A DNA stretch of 64,000 nt from Toxoplasma gondii ME49 (Eukaryota; Apicomplexa; Conoidasida; Eucoccidiorida; Sarcocystidae), in NCBI RefSeq assembly GCF_000006565.2, contig NC_031479.1, forward strand, positions 4,428,289 to 4,492,288, read 5' to 3'. A program made the position numbers and the translations under genes. A model generated the notes under the pieces. The model made no database searches. It was given only the letters and a program-made list of their open reading frames with translations, and was not told where the DNA came from. This document shows positions 11,356-25,557 of this stretch, one piece after another. How positions within the stretch are numbered: the stretch's first letter is position 1; each line of letters opens with the position of its first letter.

Positions 11356-12326
11356 TCAAGTCAGTATGTTGACATCGATACATGTATACAGCTGCCTCCT
11401 GTCGTGACTCTCCGTTGGTATTTTTCCTCTTCTTCGACTCCACATGAACGAAGCAGAGACGGCTGCACAGTCCCCCCATTTCTTGACCGGTTCTCCGTTT
11501 CGTTCTTTCCCTCCCAAGTTCGCCTCTCCCTCTCCTCCAGTCCGACGACAGAGATCCCCACAGGCCTGCTGCGCTCTGTCGCCGGCGCTCGGCCTTCCTC
11601 CTTCCCCGTGTCTCTGCATGCAGCGTCCAGTCTCTCCACGCTTCGGACTTACGTCGACCGCGCTCAGCGCCGCGACGAGGACCTGCTTCGCTAGCGGAAC
11701 GGCGACAGTCTTCGCGAGCAGGAGGCAGTGCTGGAGACTCGCGAGAGCGACCTGCGCATTGCCCGTCAGGAGGGCAGCAGCGGCGGCCGCGAGCGCGAGG
11801 AGCAAAACGGGGAAGAAGATCCAGTTGCCTGTGACGAAGCTGAGGACGGCCGTCAGCTCGTTCCATCCGAGAGCGAGGAGAATCAACCATCCCCACAGCG
11901 GAACGCTGCGCCATGAAACTCGCGTTCGTCCCTGCTGCAGCAGCTGCGCGTCTCTGCACATCTGCTGCATCTGTCGCAGCGCTTTCTGGTGGATCGCTTG
12001 GGTGTGTAAGTCGTCGAGAAGCTCCGAGAAAAAGTTGCGAGGAAGGACAGACAACTCCTCCTTCTCGGCCTCCGAAAGCGGAGACGTCGCGAAGAACACC
12101 GACGACGAAGCAGGCGAAGAAGCAGCCCCCTTCGGCGCTTCCGACGCAGCCGGAGGAAACAAGGTGGGCGTCGCCACCGACAACGGATGCAACCGCATGC
12201 AGGCAAACGTCGGAAGAAGAACTGAAATACGAAATTCACAAACAAAAGCAAGTCCACATCCGCATGGCACACCTTGCAGGCAGAGATATACAAATTATAC
12301 ATACATATATATACATATATATATAC

Positions 12327-12384
<58 letters not shown>

Positions 12385-14493
12385 GCGCAGTGATGAAGAC
12401 TATGGCAAAAAGGAGAGCTTTATACAAAGAGGTAGATGCAAGGGCATGGAAATGTCTATGTCAAGCATTACAGCGAATGGACCGGTGTCTGTATCGACTC
12501 CTGCGTAGATGGGCAAACAGGCATAAGAACGCCTCTCTCGGCGTCACGAAGAATTGTGAACGCAGACGTACCACGAGAGGATGTCTGTTTCTGCGGAGCC
12601 CCCCCAGTCACATTTATTTTTTGAGATCTACATGAGAACGTCTGCTTTCCTGCACCAATGCATGTACAAATATATATGTTTGACTACGGCTGCAGGCCGT
12701 CATTCCCGTTTGAAGTCGCGAACCTAGAGCCTGTTCCTTGGCGTGGACGAAGATTTTGTGAAGCTGTTCCGACGAAAGAGCCTCCCACTGCAGCAGCAAC
12801 AGACGAGACAGGAACGTCGCGGAAAATGTCTAGAAATCCTGGGGCTGTTTGTGTCGACACGATGTCCACTTCCTCCCTTCTCAGGGCCATTCGTCCGTCA
12901 CGAGAATCAACGAAGCGTCCTCCACGATGTAAAAGGAAGAATGAAATCAACACGTATTCAGACTCTGTTCCGCTTCAGAAAAAGCGAGTGAGAAAATCGA
13001 ACAAACAAGGCGTACAAAACAAGGGGGCATAAACATCCATATATATATATATATATATATATATCGCAAGTGTGCATTCTTTGAACGGAAGCAGAAGGAA
13101 GGTTGCTACATTGAATCCACAAGGTCGCAGACTGTCGAAGAAAGCAAGCCCATGAGTGCCAGTGGCTCCTTCGAAGAAGCCATGCGAGACCCCGACGCGT
13201 TGCGGGATGGCAAATATGTTTTTCGGTTCTCCGTCGCTCTCTGGATCCATGTTTCGCGTTCGCAAACGGTGTTTGCCTACACAGCACCACGTCGCGTCCG
13301 AGAAAAGACAAGAAAAAAAAACAGTACGATGAAACGACGCCAATCCAGAGAACAGGAGCGCGCGGCGTACCTGCCGCGGCTGGTCTTCGTCGTCGTAGCT
13401 GAAGAACGTCTGAAAGCTGCAGAAGAACGGCCAGGACACAGAGACCTTGGGAGGGAGGGAACTCGCGAGTTTCTCCCCTGCGAGCCTTCACAGTTTCTAC
13501 CTGCTCCGGCATTTGTGAGGATGCTCAACAGGCGCGTGGACAGAGAAAGCCGCATTCTGCGTCAGAATACATGTGTGTGTCGTCATGCGTCGCCTTCCGC
13601 GAAGCCAGAGAGAACCGCGGTCGGCAAACAAATCGAAAAAGTCAGGGAGCAACTCGAACGCAGACAGACGGGGCGTTGTGAGAAGAAGAAAAAGCCGACA
13701 GAAAACGAGAGAGAGATCCAGCGAGGGAGGACCTGGCAGGGAGGGGAAAGTGACGACAACCGATGCACAAAGAGAAGAAGACAGGCGGCTTGAAAAACCA
13801 TTCAGTCGATTCATCCTTTCGACTGCACACAAGAAAAACGCAAACCGCCGATGCAGACAAAAAACACTCAACAATACGCAGTACAGTCACTTTTCCGACC
13901 TCACCGTTACACACATGCATATATATATATATATATGTACAAATACATATACAAATATATATATATATATATAAGAGAAAAAAGCAGAGGTCATGTGCAA
14001 TGAATGAATATATATATATATATATATGAGGGATGTTCTGTGTAGTAAAGAAGGAAGGAGACGAAGAACTATCTTTTGATCACCGGTCAAGAATGAGGAT
14101 GTGAAGATTGGCGACGATGCTTTCAATTTGCTTGCGGAGTTGCGTGAGGGCGAGGACGCGACACTGAATCTCGAAGTCTGTCATCATGTCCCCGTCGTCT
14201 CCATTTCCATCCTTTCGCTCCCCCTCTCTGCGAGAGACAGAGAGACCCTTGCTGGCTCGGGAGAACCGAGTGACGCAGTCGGCGCCGGCTGCTGCTGTCT
14301 TCGCGCGACAGATTCCCCAGAATTGCTGAGGTGTAAAGTCTGGCGAAACCAGCAGACAACATATTCGGAGGAACTCTTAGAAGAGCGTCGAGAACGACCA
14401 ACGCAAAAGAGCGAACACGCTGACAACACCCCGGTGACATGCGGCTGAACGCAGGACTCAACCAACGCTTACAGATACTCACATATATATATA

Positions 14494-14524
<31 letters not shown>

Positions 14525-17500
14525 ATATATAGATATAGGTGTGTATCTGTACATGTATGAGTGTGTGTATAAACTGTATATATATATATATATATGTATG
14601 CATATGCATGTCTAAATACGCATTTAAATAGATGGAGGCGAGAGTGTCGTCGCCGAACGTATGGGCTCGCATTTGAATCAAGCAGCTGAGCCTGGAAGAT
14701 CGGTGCTGATCTGAAGCCTGAGAATCATAGCAGTTTTCGATGGTTCCGTTGAGCATAAGAAAGCCACCGCTATCGTGGAAGAGCAGATTTCTGTCGACGA
14801 CGGCTTCCCCGCGTAGCGAACGTCTCACCCGGCACCGAGAGGCACCTGACCGCGAGAGGAAAGCAGCTGGCTGGAAGACAAAGTTGCGTCTCTTTTCTCC
14901 AGGGAACAAGGGTCACTGCTCACCTCGGGAGGCGAGACTGTCTGCCACCCCAACCAGCTCGTCGTCACACGTTTTCTGCATCGCGGAAAAAGGACGAGAA
15001 AAGTCGAAAGCGAAGAGGAAATGCGTTCCGTAAGGAGGACACAGGAAGGCAGAAAACCGCGTGAGAGAGCCAGCCGGACGAAGGGACCTGAAATCTCGAA
15101 TGGGCTAAAGAGCGGTGAAGGCGAACGAGACTCGAAAAGACGAAGCGGCGAAGAGAGAGAAGAAGGCGAAAAAAAAAGAAACGGGCAGTGAGAAAGCGAA
15201 ACCGGAGATGAACAGAGAGAGAAGAGAAACAGGAAAGATACAAGAAGAAACCGAACGGGTGCAGACGAAGCTAACGTCGGAGACACAGAGACAATTGGGA
15301 GCATGTTCTTCTCTCGGGAACGCGTCACGTAACAGAGAGGCGTTGAGCTCGACGAAACAGCAGACGCAAGACTCGCTGAGAAACAACGAGGCGCGAATAG
15401 CGAGAAAAAAGCCGAAAGGCATCCCCCCTGGAGACAGATGAAGGGAGTGTCGTCTCCTTCACAGAACGAAAACGAAGGCATCGAGGTCCCTCTGCGTCTC
15501 GGCAAAAAGCAGTTCTGCGTTGCAGTTACCTGAAGAAGAGCCACCAGCTGCGCCTGTTGCTTCTCCCTGACAGACGCGACGTCCTTCGTCAACATGCCTG
15601 ACAGCCGCGGAACGAAGAAAAGGAGAACACAGGACTGAAAAGGACGAAACGTCAGGCTACACACACGCTGAAAATATAGCGAAGCCGCAGCAGCCAACCG
15701 CCGAGCCTGCAGGCGACCAAATCTTTATCCAGCACCACCCTCACTCGCAGCCTCAGTTCAAATTTAATCCACACTGGTGTTGCGCATCCATATATATATA
15801 TATATATATACATAGATATATATATGAATATATATATATATATATATATTTATACGACGCCGTGTTTAGAATCAAGAGTATCCGAAGAAACCCTGAGAGC
15901 TCTGGACGTCCTCATACCCTACGCAGTTACTCATGGACGTCTATATATACATATACACAGAGATACAGAACGCTTCCGCTATCTATATTTATACACAGGT
16001 AGAAAGATACATTTACCGATTTTGGATGAATTTACATTTCACACCGCAAATACCTTTATATAAACACAGATAAATGCATATTTGTGAATACGCGAACGGT
16101 CGAAGAGAGCCATAAGTCAACGATCGAGCGGCCTTTCGTGATGTGTGTGGCAACGAATGGAGAATCGGCGAGACGAAAGCATCGCAGTGCTTGTTTTTGT
16201 CGAGGAAAAATATCAAAAGGAAGGCAACGAACAGAAGCGCAACTCACGGGTCATGCCGTCGAGCACGAGGTCCGTGGCGAACGAGAGATGGGACCCATCT
16301 GCCAGGTTTGCGCTGCAGGCTCCGGCTGCAGCCAGGAACCGCTCCTGCGCATCTCGCAGAAGCTCGGAGCTGAAAAGAAAAACATCCCTCTCCCTTGAGC
16401 CTTTTCTTTTGGTGCAGACAACCACAAGAGGGCTTCAATGAAAACGACGAAAGGAAAGAATCGTAACGTCGCTCTTTCCTCATCCGGTTTCCTCATCGTT
16501 GCCCTCAAAATACCCCATACACATGGACACACATAGGTACACATATAGTTGCACCAATACATATATATATATATATATATATACGCATGGGTGAGTACAT
16601 GAATTTTCATATAGAGATGTATTTGAATATCGCTAGCCATAAAACGAATGTGAGAATACATAAGAATACACATATGTACATATGCATATATGCAGGTATA
16701 TATGGATGTAAACATATATAGACGCAGATGCGTGTGTTAATGGGTGAGAACGTCCACATTTGTGTATGGATGTGAGGAGTCAAACTCGCGTCCGGAACTT
16801 GTCGTTTGCCGTGCGTCCAGATTTGATTTTCTCCGCGTCACCTACGAGGCGTCGTTGTAGTTCGCCCACGCATCCAGGACAGGACGTCCGGCCAGCTGAG
16901 GAGACAGACGAAAATCGGAGAAGAACTCTTCGAGACACATCCACATCCCGGAGATTTTGTAGGTTTCGGAAACTCTCCAGAGATCCCCATGAAATCTGGT
17001 CGCGACAGAGGCTCTCTCGGCAGAACCTTGGACAGCAGAGAAACAGAGAACGCTCGATGAAGAGCGCCACACCCCTGTGGTCGCCCCGCACAGGACTGGT
17101 ATTCGAGCTCCGAGATGTTTTTGCATCCTTCTGATTTCCTCTGTGTTCCCGCAGAGAAAGTGAATGCACGGGAGACTGAGCGAGAGAGTACACACTGGGC
17201 GACGCAGCCAACTCAGGCGAGATGAGGAGAGAAAAGGAGAAAGAGAGAGACAGAGGTCGCATAGAGAAGTCGCAACTTCGCTTTCGTCTGCCTCTCTCTC
17301 GCTCCGATCTGGCCCCTTCTGTGAAACCTACAGTGCGCGTCGCGTCGCCCGCGGCCGCAGTGAAAGAAGATCTGAAAAAACGAAAACCCAAGACATTCTC
17401 GAACCGCGTGTGGCAACTGGAGGCGCCAAGAAGACGAGGCCAGGTGAGGAAGAGTGGAGACGAGAGACGACGAAGATGAAGATGAAGAAGAAGACGAAAT

Positions 17501-20500
17501 CTACAGGCCCCGTGACCGGACCGAGGAAAGCGAGCCGCAAAGAACGCGGCCTCTTCCGCCAGGTTTCCGGTCGCGAGATGTGACTGAGATGAGAGAAGAA
17601 GAGAAGAAGGAAACCAGGGAAAAGCAAGAAGACCACTGGAGACAGACTCGAGGCAAGACTCCAACATGAGCTTCCAGGCACCATGAAAGGCGACAGAGGC
17701 TGCGCGAATGGAGGCAAAAGGAGACAGTGACCGTTTGTCAGCAACATGGGAGGAGAGGAAATGGCGGGGAAGCAGACGCTGGAGTGACGCTGGAGTGACG
17801 CTGGAGTGTGGAGAGAACGACGCGGCCAGAGAGGCAAGGACGCGAGGCCACAGCCCCATTGACGAAGCACAGTGAACAGCTGATCCCTAAAGTGCCAGTG
17901 CGAAAAACAAATCGCGTGTCTCCGATAGAGAGCGAGGAAGATCGAGGAGATGGCTGGACCTTTCCAGAGACACAATCACGGAGAATCCGAGGAAAAGTCT
18001 CTCACGTGAGTTTGTCCAGAAATGCGTTCGCGATGCTGTCGCGCACATGACTGAGCAGACAGTCCACCACAGGCTGGACGGCTGACACAATTCTGCAGAG
18101 AAAAGAGGGAGGAAAGAAACGCAGAAGGGGAGAAATGAGAATCGGAAACAGACGCGCGGCACACCTGTTCCGAGACCTTCACTGCGTCGAATGCAGAGAC
18201 GTCAGAGAAAGAGGACTCGACTCACACAGAGAAAGAGAGACGGCGAGAGCCGGCGAAGGCAACGCAGAAGAAGCTGAGGAGCCATGGGAGAGAGTCGAGA
18301 CGAAGAGACAGAGAGCAAAGGCCAGAGCGGCAGTGGAAGAAGGAAACTGAAGACGAAACCCAGAAACCGAGGACGAGAGACAAACGCAGAAGGAAGCAAG
18401 GAGACTCCACGCAACATGTGAGCCTTTTCCTCCGCTCTGGAAGACTCACCCTTCGAGAAGGTCAGCCTTGACGCGTTGACACACCTCACTCTGATACCTC
18501 GATGCATGCTCGAGGTACTCCGCTATTGACATCAAAAGACGCATAAAACATGAAGATGAAAACATTCAGAGTGACCCGGCCGCTTCTGCAGAGGAATCAC
18601 CGACATCCCGATACACGTGAGAGACGAGGCTTCCCATTCCTTTGCAGATGTGTGTGCTCATCGCCTTGATCCCCCTCCATACGCGTCGAACGTCTGTAGG
18701 ACGCTTCGCTTTATGAAGGGACTTGAGTTCAAGTTTCCTGCCTATGACAGCCCTGTCGTTTCCGTCCTCATGTGCTCTGCAGCCTGTGAAAGTTGATACT
18801 TTTTACAGTTTCCCCTCCTCGTCTCACTTCAGCGGAGACTTGACCCGTGTCACTGTTCCCGAGCACTGCGACTGCAAGCAACAGCGAGAGAGTTTTCTGT
18901 TTTCGGCCAGAAAATGGCTTTCTCTGCTTTGCCGACTACTCCCGCTTTTCGCCGTTGCGACGCCTCCCTCACGAGGTCTCCATTCCTGTCTATGACTTCT
19001 TGTTCGTCTTGCCTCTGTCGGCTTCTCCGTGACTGCTTTCCTGTGCTGACACTGTCCGAAACGCCTGCCCTCTTCCGTCTCAGCGTCGCTCGGGAGGACA
19101 CTGCGTGCGAATTTCCCTCGCGTTTTACACTTTCTTTTCGTTGTCCTTTTTCACTCACCCAAGGCCTTGGAGGCGACGTCGCGCAGCCACTGTGAGAAGG
19201 CGGTCTCGTCCATCTGCCCGCGCTGAACCATCGCGTTCGTCGCCGCGACTGCGGCCCCGAGGCTCGACAGAACACTCGCCTTGATTTCTTGGCAGCGGTA
19301 AATCGCCAGCATCTCCTTCTGGTTCGGAATGTTCAACTGCTCCTGCTTCTTAATCACCTCCTGAAAATAAACGTTTCTTACCTCATCGATGCATAAATAT
19401 ATACAATTACACATACGGCTAGTGAAACGCAGATATGGAGACATAGACACATAGAAAGGGGAGAGAGAGAAACGCGCCTTCCGGGAGCGCCGAGGAATAC
19501 AATGATAAGGTTTCACATTGACATAAATAAATGGGCAGCGAGAGGGGTCGCCATCCCCTCCCCAAGATCCAAAATGCAACTTCCTCCACACATATAGAGA
19601 CACATATATGCATATATATATATATATACATGTATACGTGCATCCAGGCATATGCATATATATCCCTATGTACATGCATCTGTGTAAAACGAGAGGCAAC
19701 AACGAGATGGTCACAACCTTAGAATGTAGCACTGCGTTTATAAAAGGATTCAGGTGTTGATCCAGAGGTCGTCGTGACGCTTCACGAACTTGGACAGGAG
19801 ACGACCAGCTGATGCCAACAGGTGCATGCGTCTGAGAGCTGCGTCACTGGGGCCTTTGCTGTTCAAAACCTTCTCGCACTGGGCTGGCCTTTCAAAGATG
19901 CCTGCGGTGGCTCCGTCTGCAAATCTCCCTACGTCGCCACACTGCCAGTGCGCAGAGCCGAGCGAAACAGAAGAAGGATGCGAAGCCTCGACGACGCAGG
20001 AGGGCGCAGAGAGCCGACGCGAGCGACGTTCTTGTGGAGGACGCGCGTCGGCGAGAGAAGGAAACTGAGAAGTGAAACCGGCGAAGGCGCCTTACCCAAA
20101 TAGAAGTCGCGTAGCGTGCGAATCCATCGGCGGGGACATGCCGGGAATAGCTTGGCGGCCGCAGCGACTTCTGCCACCTGAGAAAAGCAACGGCGATCGA
20201 CAGACTTGGCACCTTCTCCCATGCTCCCCCCAGCACGAGGAAACTAAACTCTTCCACCTTCCGCGATGTCCCTTCCTTCTTCGCGAGAAACACAAGGCGA
20301 CCTCTCTCGAGTCGGGATGCGCCCATTCAGCTCTCTCTCGCCGCTCCCTTTTTTACCGCGTTTCTACAGCTCTCTGCATGCTCCGGTTTCCGCAACTCGT
20401 CTGCGTCCTCATCGCCTTCCTTGCGCCTGGCCTGTGCGCGCAATTCCTCTGCGTCGTCCTCCCCTCGCAGACTCTACCGGGTGCGCCTACAACTCTCTCA

Positions 20501-21453
20501 GCGCCGCCACATCGCGCTCAAACTGCTCGGGATTCATGAATTTGTGTGCGAATCCGAAAACCTCGAAATCGAACAAGTCGTAGGGCGAGGAGTTCTCGAA
20601 CGCAGGCGGCTGTGCAGACACCCGAGCGCGCAAATCGCACACAGAAACAGCGCAGCTATTGGGGAACACAAAGTCGTTTTTCTTGCGCTCGAAGGAGCAC
20701 TCGCCCAACGCCGTTCGTTCAAGAACGAGATCGTGGAGTCAACCGTTTCGTTGGCGAAACGCCGCCCTGGAGTCGCATGTTTGTTGCCATCAGACGACCA
20801 GCGCAACGCATACTTTCCTCCAAACGCCGACAACGAAAAACGCGTTTTCACACGCAGCGAAGGACTAGACGAAGCTTGCTTTCCTCTGCGAAGCAGACGT
20901 AGAAATCTCCACGTCCGACGAAGGCCAGACGCGCGCAGGAAACGCAAGAGGGGAGGGAGCCGTGTACAGCCGAAACGCCTTCACCATTCAAATTCTTTGT
21001 ACGCAGATGCTGCCCAAGCGTGAGGAGCCGGAGAGCACAGACGCATATATTCTTCTCGTGATCAACATGAACAGGTCGCCGCTGTGAACTACAAATCACA
21101 GCGCAGAGCCGCAAGACTCTCACCTTTTTGATTTCTCTCCAAATTCGCTCGACATACTCACGAGCAATTTTCTCCCTGACGATTTCTGGAGGCATGAGAA
21201 AAAAGAAAAATCCTCAGATAGAGCACTCGAGATACCCTGTAAAAAGGATAGTCCCGAAGAAAATGACTCAAACGCGCTCCTGCCTCTCAAATGTATACTC
21301 TTCCCCACATCCTCCCTCATCTCCACAAATGCCTGCGAACGCGTATACAGAGATAGCATACATGTATATGCATTAATGTAGATCCACGCGCATACGCGTA
21401 TCAGGAATGTAGACAGACACACATACACACGTATGTGAATACATACATATACA

Positions 21454-21494
<41 letters not shown>

Positions 21495-23879
21495 GCCTAC
21501 ATACGTGCACACATACATATATACATATATACATAAATATATATATGTATATGTATATTTATTTATGTATACAGGTCTTTGCCATAAATGTGTGTGTAAT
21601 TGGGCTAGTTACCGAAGACATGTGGCTGCAAAGAAAATCGAAAGTTGAAAGTGAACCGATACAAGGGAGATGTAGAAAATCGAGACTCGTGTGCAAGCAT
21701 GAAATACAATTTTGCGCGGAGCGGTGTGGGGTCTGGAGCACAAAACAGGGGAAGCAACAACTCAAGAAACCACGACAAAAAAGGGAGATTCAGGAGGCCA
21801 TCACCGCCGACCCAGGCCTGAAGCAGCGGGAGAGGACAGACGACCTCGAGCTGCGATAAAAAACTCTTTTTTCTCACCCAGTGGGGTCATGACTTCCGCC
21901 CAGTCACGGACCGCAAAGAGGAGGAGCGTCCGAGGTGTGCTGAGGGCAGAAGACGTTTCCGAATCCAAAGAGAGAAAGCAAGTGACAGAACGGATTGGTC
22001 TTCCTCGCGATGGATCTACATGGAGGACGACGATGCGGAGTCCACTGCTCCCTAGCGATACAGCGACAACTCAGGATACTCCGACTCCACAGACAAGCAA
22101 GTAGACTCAATTGCACAGACGCCACCATCTGTATAGGTAAGCATAAAGATAGATATAGACAGCCAGAAAGTTATAGACAGATAGGTCGTTGTAGATAGAG
22201 AGACTGCGAGAGAGGGACAGAGGGAGATAGAGAGTGTTTTTCGGGCAGCTGCTTTTGATTCAGAAGCGTCAGCATGGACTGCAGCCGGCACCACGAACCG
22301 CCTCTTGCCTTCACGACATCTTACGACAGTCCTCCACGTTGTTGCGGACTCCTGGGCGGCCTCCGTCTCGGGAGTCCATACACCCCCCAGAGGTCCCGGA
22401 AAGGGGGAGCGGCTCTCGGCCTCCCCCCCAGGAGCGGCGATCCGGCGGGCAGCTGGTTCGCTTCGCTTCTGTTCCCTGGCAGTTTTTTTGGACGCGCTTT
22501 GCGCGCTCGTTCCTACTTTCTCTCCTGCGCAAACAAGTCGAGGTTCACTTCCATGACGGTTTTCAGCAAGCCGTAGCCAGAGGCCGTAAAGTTGCCGAGC
22601 GAGTGATACCAGACGTTGACGCACAGACAGTCCGTCAAGGCGAGGGCAAAGAGCGCGCTGCGGTACTCGAAGGTCTGTCTGTCTTCGCCGCGCTCGCGGC
22701 TGTCGATTCCCTCGACGTCGACGACCAAGCAAGGCGCGGCCGCACCCGCGCCGAGGCCGTCGCGGCCCAGCCAAACGCCCTTGGTCGTTTGCGAGTGTCC
22801 ATGGACATGGTCCATCACCTGGAACTGGCAATTGAAGAGAGCGTTCATGAGAGAACCTGAGGGCAGCGGCGGGAGACAGACGGGAGGACGTCGAGGGAAT
22901 CGACAGCCGCGAGCGCGGCGGCCAACGAAGCGAACGAGGGAGACCTGCCGGCGCCGGCAGGCAGGCGCGAACGGAACGCAGAACGAGCGAAAACGAGAAA
23001 GGAGAGGAACCGCGGGGAGCGAGGAAAAAAGCGGAGAGAAGAGATATATATATAGAGAGAGAGAGAGAAAGTCCTCTAGAGGAGAGGAGGCAGCGGTGTC
23101 GACAGTCGACCCTCAGGCGAAAGAAGCGATCAGCTGACCGATGGAAGACTTACTCTTCCCACTCGACTGAGAGCCGAGAATCGTGATGACGTTGTAGTTG
23201 AAGCCTACGTCTGCGAGCTTCTGCTTCTTCATCCACGCGTCTACGTCTGCTCTGGAGAAGCGCAGAATGGCACACCGGAAGATGGACGACATGAGAGGAA
23301 GCGAAAAGGAAAAAGGCCAGTCGAGGCGCAAGAAGGAGTGCTTCGAGCCAGGCAGTCGCCGAGACGAGGGGAGGAAACGAAGAAGATTCAGGACTTGCTG
23401 TTTCGGTTGCTCAAACTGCCGAGTCAGAAAGTCGGGGACCGAGACGCCAAGGAAACGGAGAGGAACCCACAGACAGCGAGGAGAAAGACAACAGGGAGAC
23501 GAGGAGACAACGAGGAGACAGGCGCACTGGAAAAACTCGAGGAGAGTGTGTTGGGGCGCCGGATTCTCTGAAGGCCGAAGGGATATATCCCAGGAACGAC
23601 GAAGAAGGCAAAAGACGCCCGAGACAGAGAGGCCAGAGAGTTGAAGGACAAGGAAGGGGGAACGAATCGAGAAGATGAATCGAGAAGAACATCTCCAACA
23701 GAGCGAGTCAAAAGCAGCGGCGCAGAACGGCTCGGTGGAGAGGCAAAACGAGTGCAGAATGAGGAAAGGATAACTTACACGATATCTCCATCGTAGTCGA
23801 TAATTTGAATGAATTGCCCGTCGGCGATGGTCTCTCCTTTTTTGGTGTGAGGAGATGCGTCGTCCGCGAGAAGCGCCAT
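11356..23879 (-). CDS. SEY1: SEY1/RHD3-family dynamin-like GTPase (ER membrane fusion)
   Basis: Membrane-anchored GTPase expected to drive homotypic ER tubule fusion. Exons: 23879-23779, 23251-23154, 22856-22517, 21939-21878, 21185-21124, 20609-20491, 20177-20096, 19360-19159, 18522-18450, 18092-18006, 16895-16842, 16369-16248, 15597-15530, 14975-14924, 14845-14829 (17-base micro-exon, inferred), 14325-14084, 13416-13371, 12787-12724, then 12221 onward. Starts MALLADDASP. Seen: P-loop GSQSSGKSSLMN split by an intron, HSQTTKGVW, DVEGIDSRERGED, FAVRDW, a helical middle, FSYDDEDQPRQWEAL (the family's Y-D-E-x-G-x-P-R-x-W box), then two membrane segments, VPLWGWLILLALGW and NWIFFPVLLLALAAAAAALL. 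Phases agree throughout; coding to 11653 gives 820 codons. The C-terminus is unsettled: a strong GTAAGT donor at 11652 may splice to a short last exon near 11490, or the frame reads on to a stop at 11356. Confidence 0.95.
12298..12382. repeat. (TA)n microsatellite in a SEY1 intron
   Basis: Long TA run with occasional C, in the intron between the SEY1 exons at 12787-12724 and 12221. Confidence 0.95.
13040..13064. repeat. (TA)n microsatellite
   Basis: Short TA run in the SEY1 intron 12788-13370. Confidence 0.9.
13918..14027. repeat. Paired (TA)n tracts
   Basis: TA runs at about 13918-13972 and 14008-14027 in the SEY1 intron 13417-14083, separated by ordinary sequence. Confidence 0.9.
14482..14600. 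repeat. (TA)n / (TAGA)n tracts in a SEY1 intron
   Basis: Two TA tracts joined by TAGATA repeats, between the exon at 14325-14084 and the proposed micro-exon at 14845-14829. Confidence 0.92.
15788..15852. repeat. (TA)n microsatellite
   Basis: Interrupted TA run in the SEY1 intron 15598-16247. Confidence 0.93.
17775..17807. repeat. Three perfect copies of an 11-bp unit
   Basis: The unit gacgctggagt occurs three times head to tail inside the long SEY1 intron 16896-18005. An 11-base period would break any reading frame, consistent with non-coding sequence. Confidence 0.95.
21458..21550. repeat. (TA)n microsatellite
   Basis: TA run with flanking TACATA repeats in the SEY1 intron 21186-21877. 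Confidence 0.93.
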
Positions 23880-25557
23880 GATTCTCTTGGTCAAAGGGTG
23901 GCAACGTTTGATTCGAGGACAAAGGCGTTCTGTTCGCCGAGCTTCTGCACACCCTTTCTCTTTCTGCGTCTCGCTGGGCAGGGACCGGCGTTTCCGTGCT
24001 CAGAAGCAGAAAAGGAAGGGAGGACGAGCAGACGCCGCGGGTTTTTGGAGAGGAAGGCGAAGGAGAAGAAAGAAAGTCACAGAGGACGAGGTGACACGAA
24101 TCGACGCTTGAACAGAGACGTCCAGACGAAAGGAAAGGCCTTCTCAAAACTCCCGAAGTGAGGTGAAGGAGGCCGACAACGGCGCATGCGCATGTGTGTA
24201 GTCAGCTTGTCGCGACGCAGAACGCGAGACAGAAGCTCTTGCAGAAAGGCCTTTTCTTCTCGTTGAGAGACAGTCGGCTGGTCCGGGAGAGAGAGTCTCT
24301 TTCGCAACTCGCCAGGGGAGCGCGCAGACAAAAAGCCGCCGGGCCGAGGACGGAAGCGCGCGCGCCGGAGAAACGAAGCGGATAGAGAGGAGACGAGGGA
24401 ACGAGAAAGAAGAATGGAAAAAGAAGCAAAGAGAACATACGATCCGTCTGCTGGGGTGTGTGACGACGAAAAGTGAGGTGTCTCGCTCTGTCGCTGTGCG
24501 TCTTCACCGCTTTTCTCAGCACACCGCAAAGACGGCCCGACGGGGGTGACCCTACGCAGCGAAGAGTCCTGTGTTTTCAAGACTTCCATTGCTCGACGAA
24601 CCGGAAGCGAACGCGAAGGCAACAGCCGCCGATCGAAAACAGAACGGACGAACGTTCTTTTTCGGAGTATCCTCCAGCCCAGCAGCTGGGAGGCTGTCGA
24701 AGGTAGCGGCAAGGTAAGAAGCTTTTCAGCGAACGAAAAAAATGGCGAGGAAAGGGAGAGGAATTCGTGGGGAACAGAAACGCAGGAAGGTGAAGCAGTT
24801 GTCGAGGAGCTTCCTTCAGATCGCTGCCTTTCGGGACTCGCTTCTTTTCCGAGTGTCTGTTTACGTCAAACTCTTGTTTCGCGGATTCCTCCCAGGAAAA
24901 CGCAGACTGCGGAGCCTGCAATGGTGGTGCCTCTCTAGCTGGACCTCCATTTCCACAGAAAGCCTTCAGGAACTTTTCTGGAATAAAAATCCTGCTGTTG
25001 AACGCGGAGCGAGTCCGCTTCTCAGTCGTAGTCGCCCCAAGGGAACAGTCTCGCTGTGGCTGTCTCCCGCGTCACTCCGAAACGAGAAAGGGGAACTTCT
25101 GAAGTCTCGTGCGTGTGCATTTTTCTGCTCGAATTTCATTCTGTCTTGCCAGTGCGAGAAACAGGAAACACACGGAAATGCAGCACGCAGGTCGGCCGAG
25201 GAAGGCGTCCCCGAATGCGGTTCACACATTTCCACGAGCGACGGAAAACCCAACCATGTTTCTCGAGAAACTCGAAGTGGTTCTACACACATGCTGTGCA
25301 GGCGCAGCGCGCCATGAGGATCCTCCAGTCTCAGCGAAACTCTCCGTTAGCGTGAAGAGGAGGAATCTCGGTCCTTGCGCAACAGCGTCTACATTCGCTC
25401 CAGATTCAGTTCCAGGACGACAGGAGGAGAACGCAAGTCAATGTGACGAAAAACGGCAGAAAAGACAGCTTGCAGAAACATCATGCTCTTCCCCAAAACG
25501 GAAGAAACTCGGCCGGGCACACGACTGGACGGAATCTCGCCGTCAGGTTTCACTCAC
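23880..25557. other. 5' flank of SEY1; no supportable gene
   Basis: Probable promoter and leader of the minus-strand SEY1 gene, and possibly further 3' exons of the unrecognised gene at 25558-26054. A minus-strand stretch near 25380-25480 (containing AVFRHIDLRSPPVVLELNLE) could be the next exon of that gene, but its acceptor is weak. Overlapping plus-strand frames at 24742-25317 and 25109-25687 show no family motif. Confidence 0.45.
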
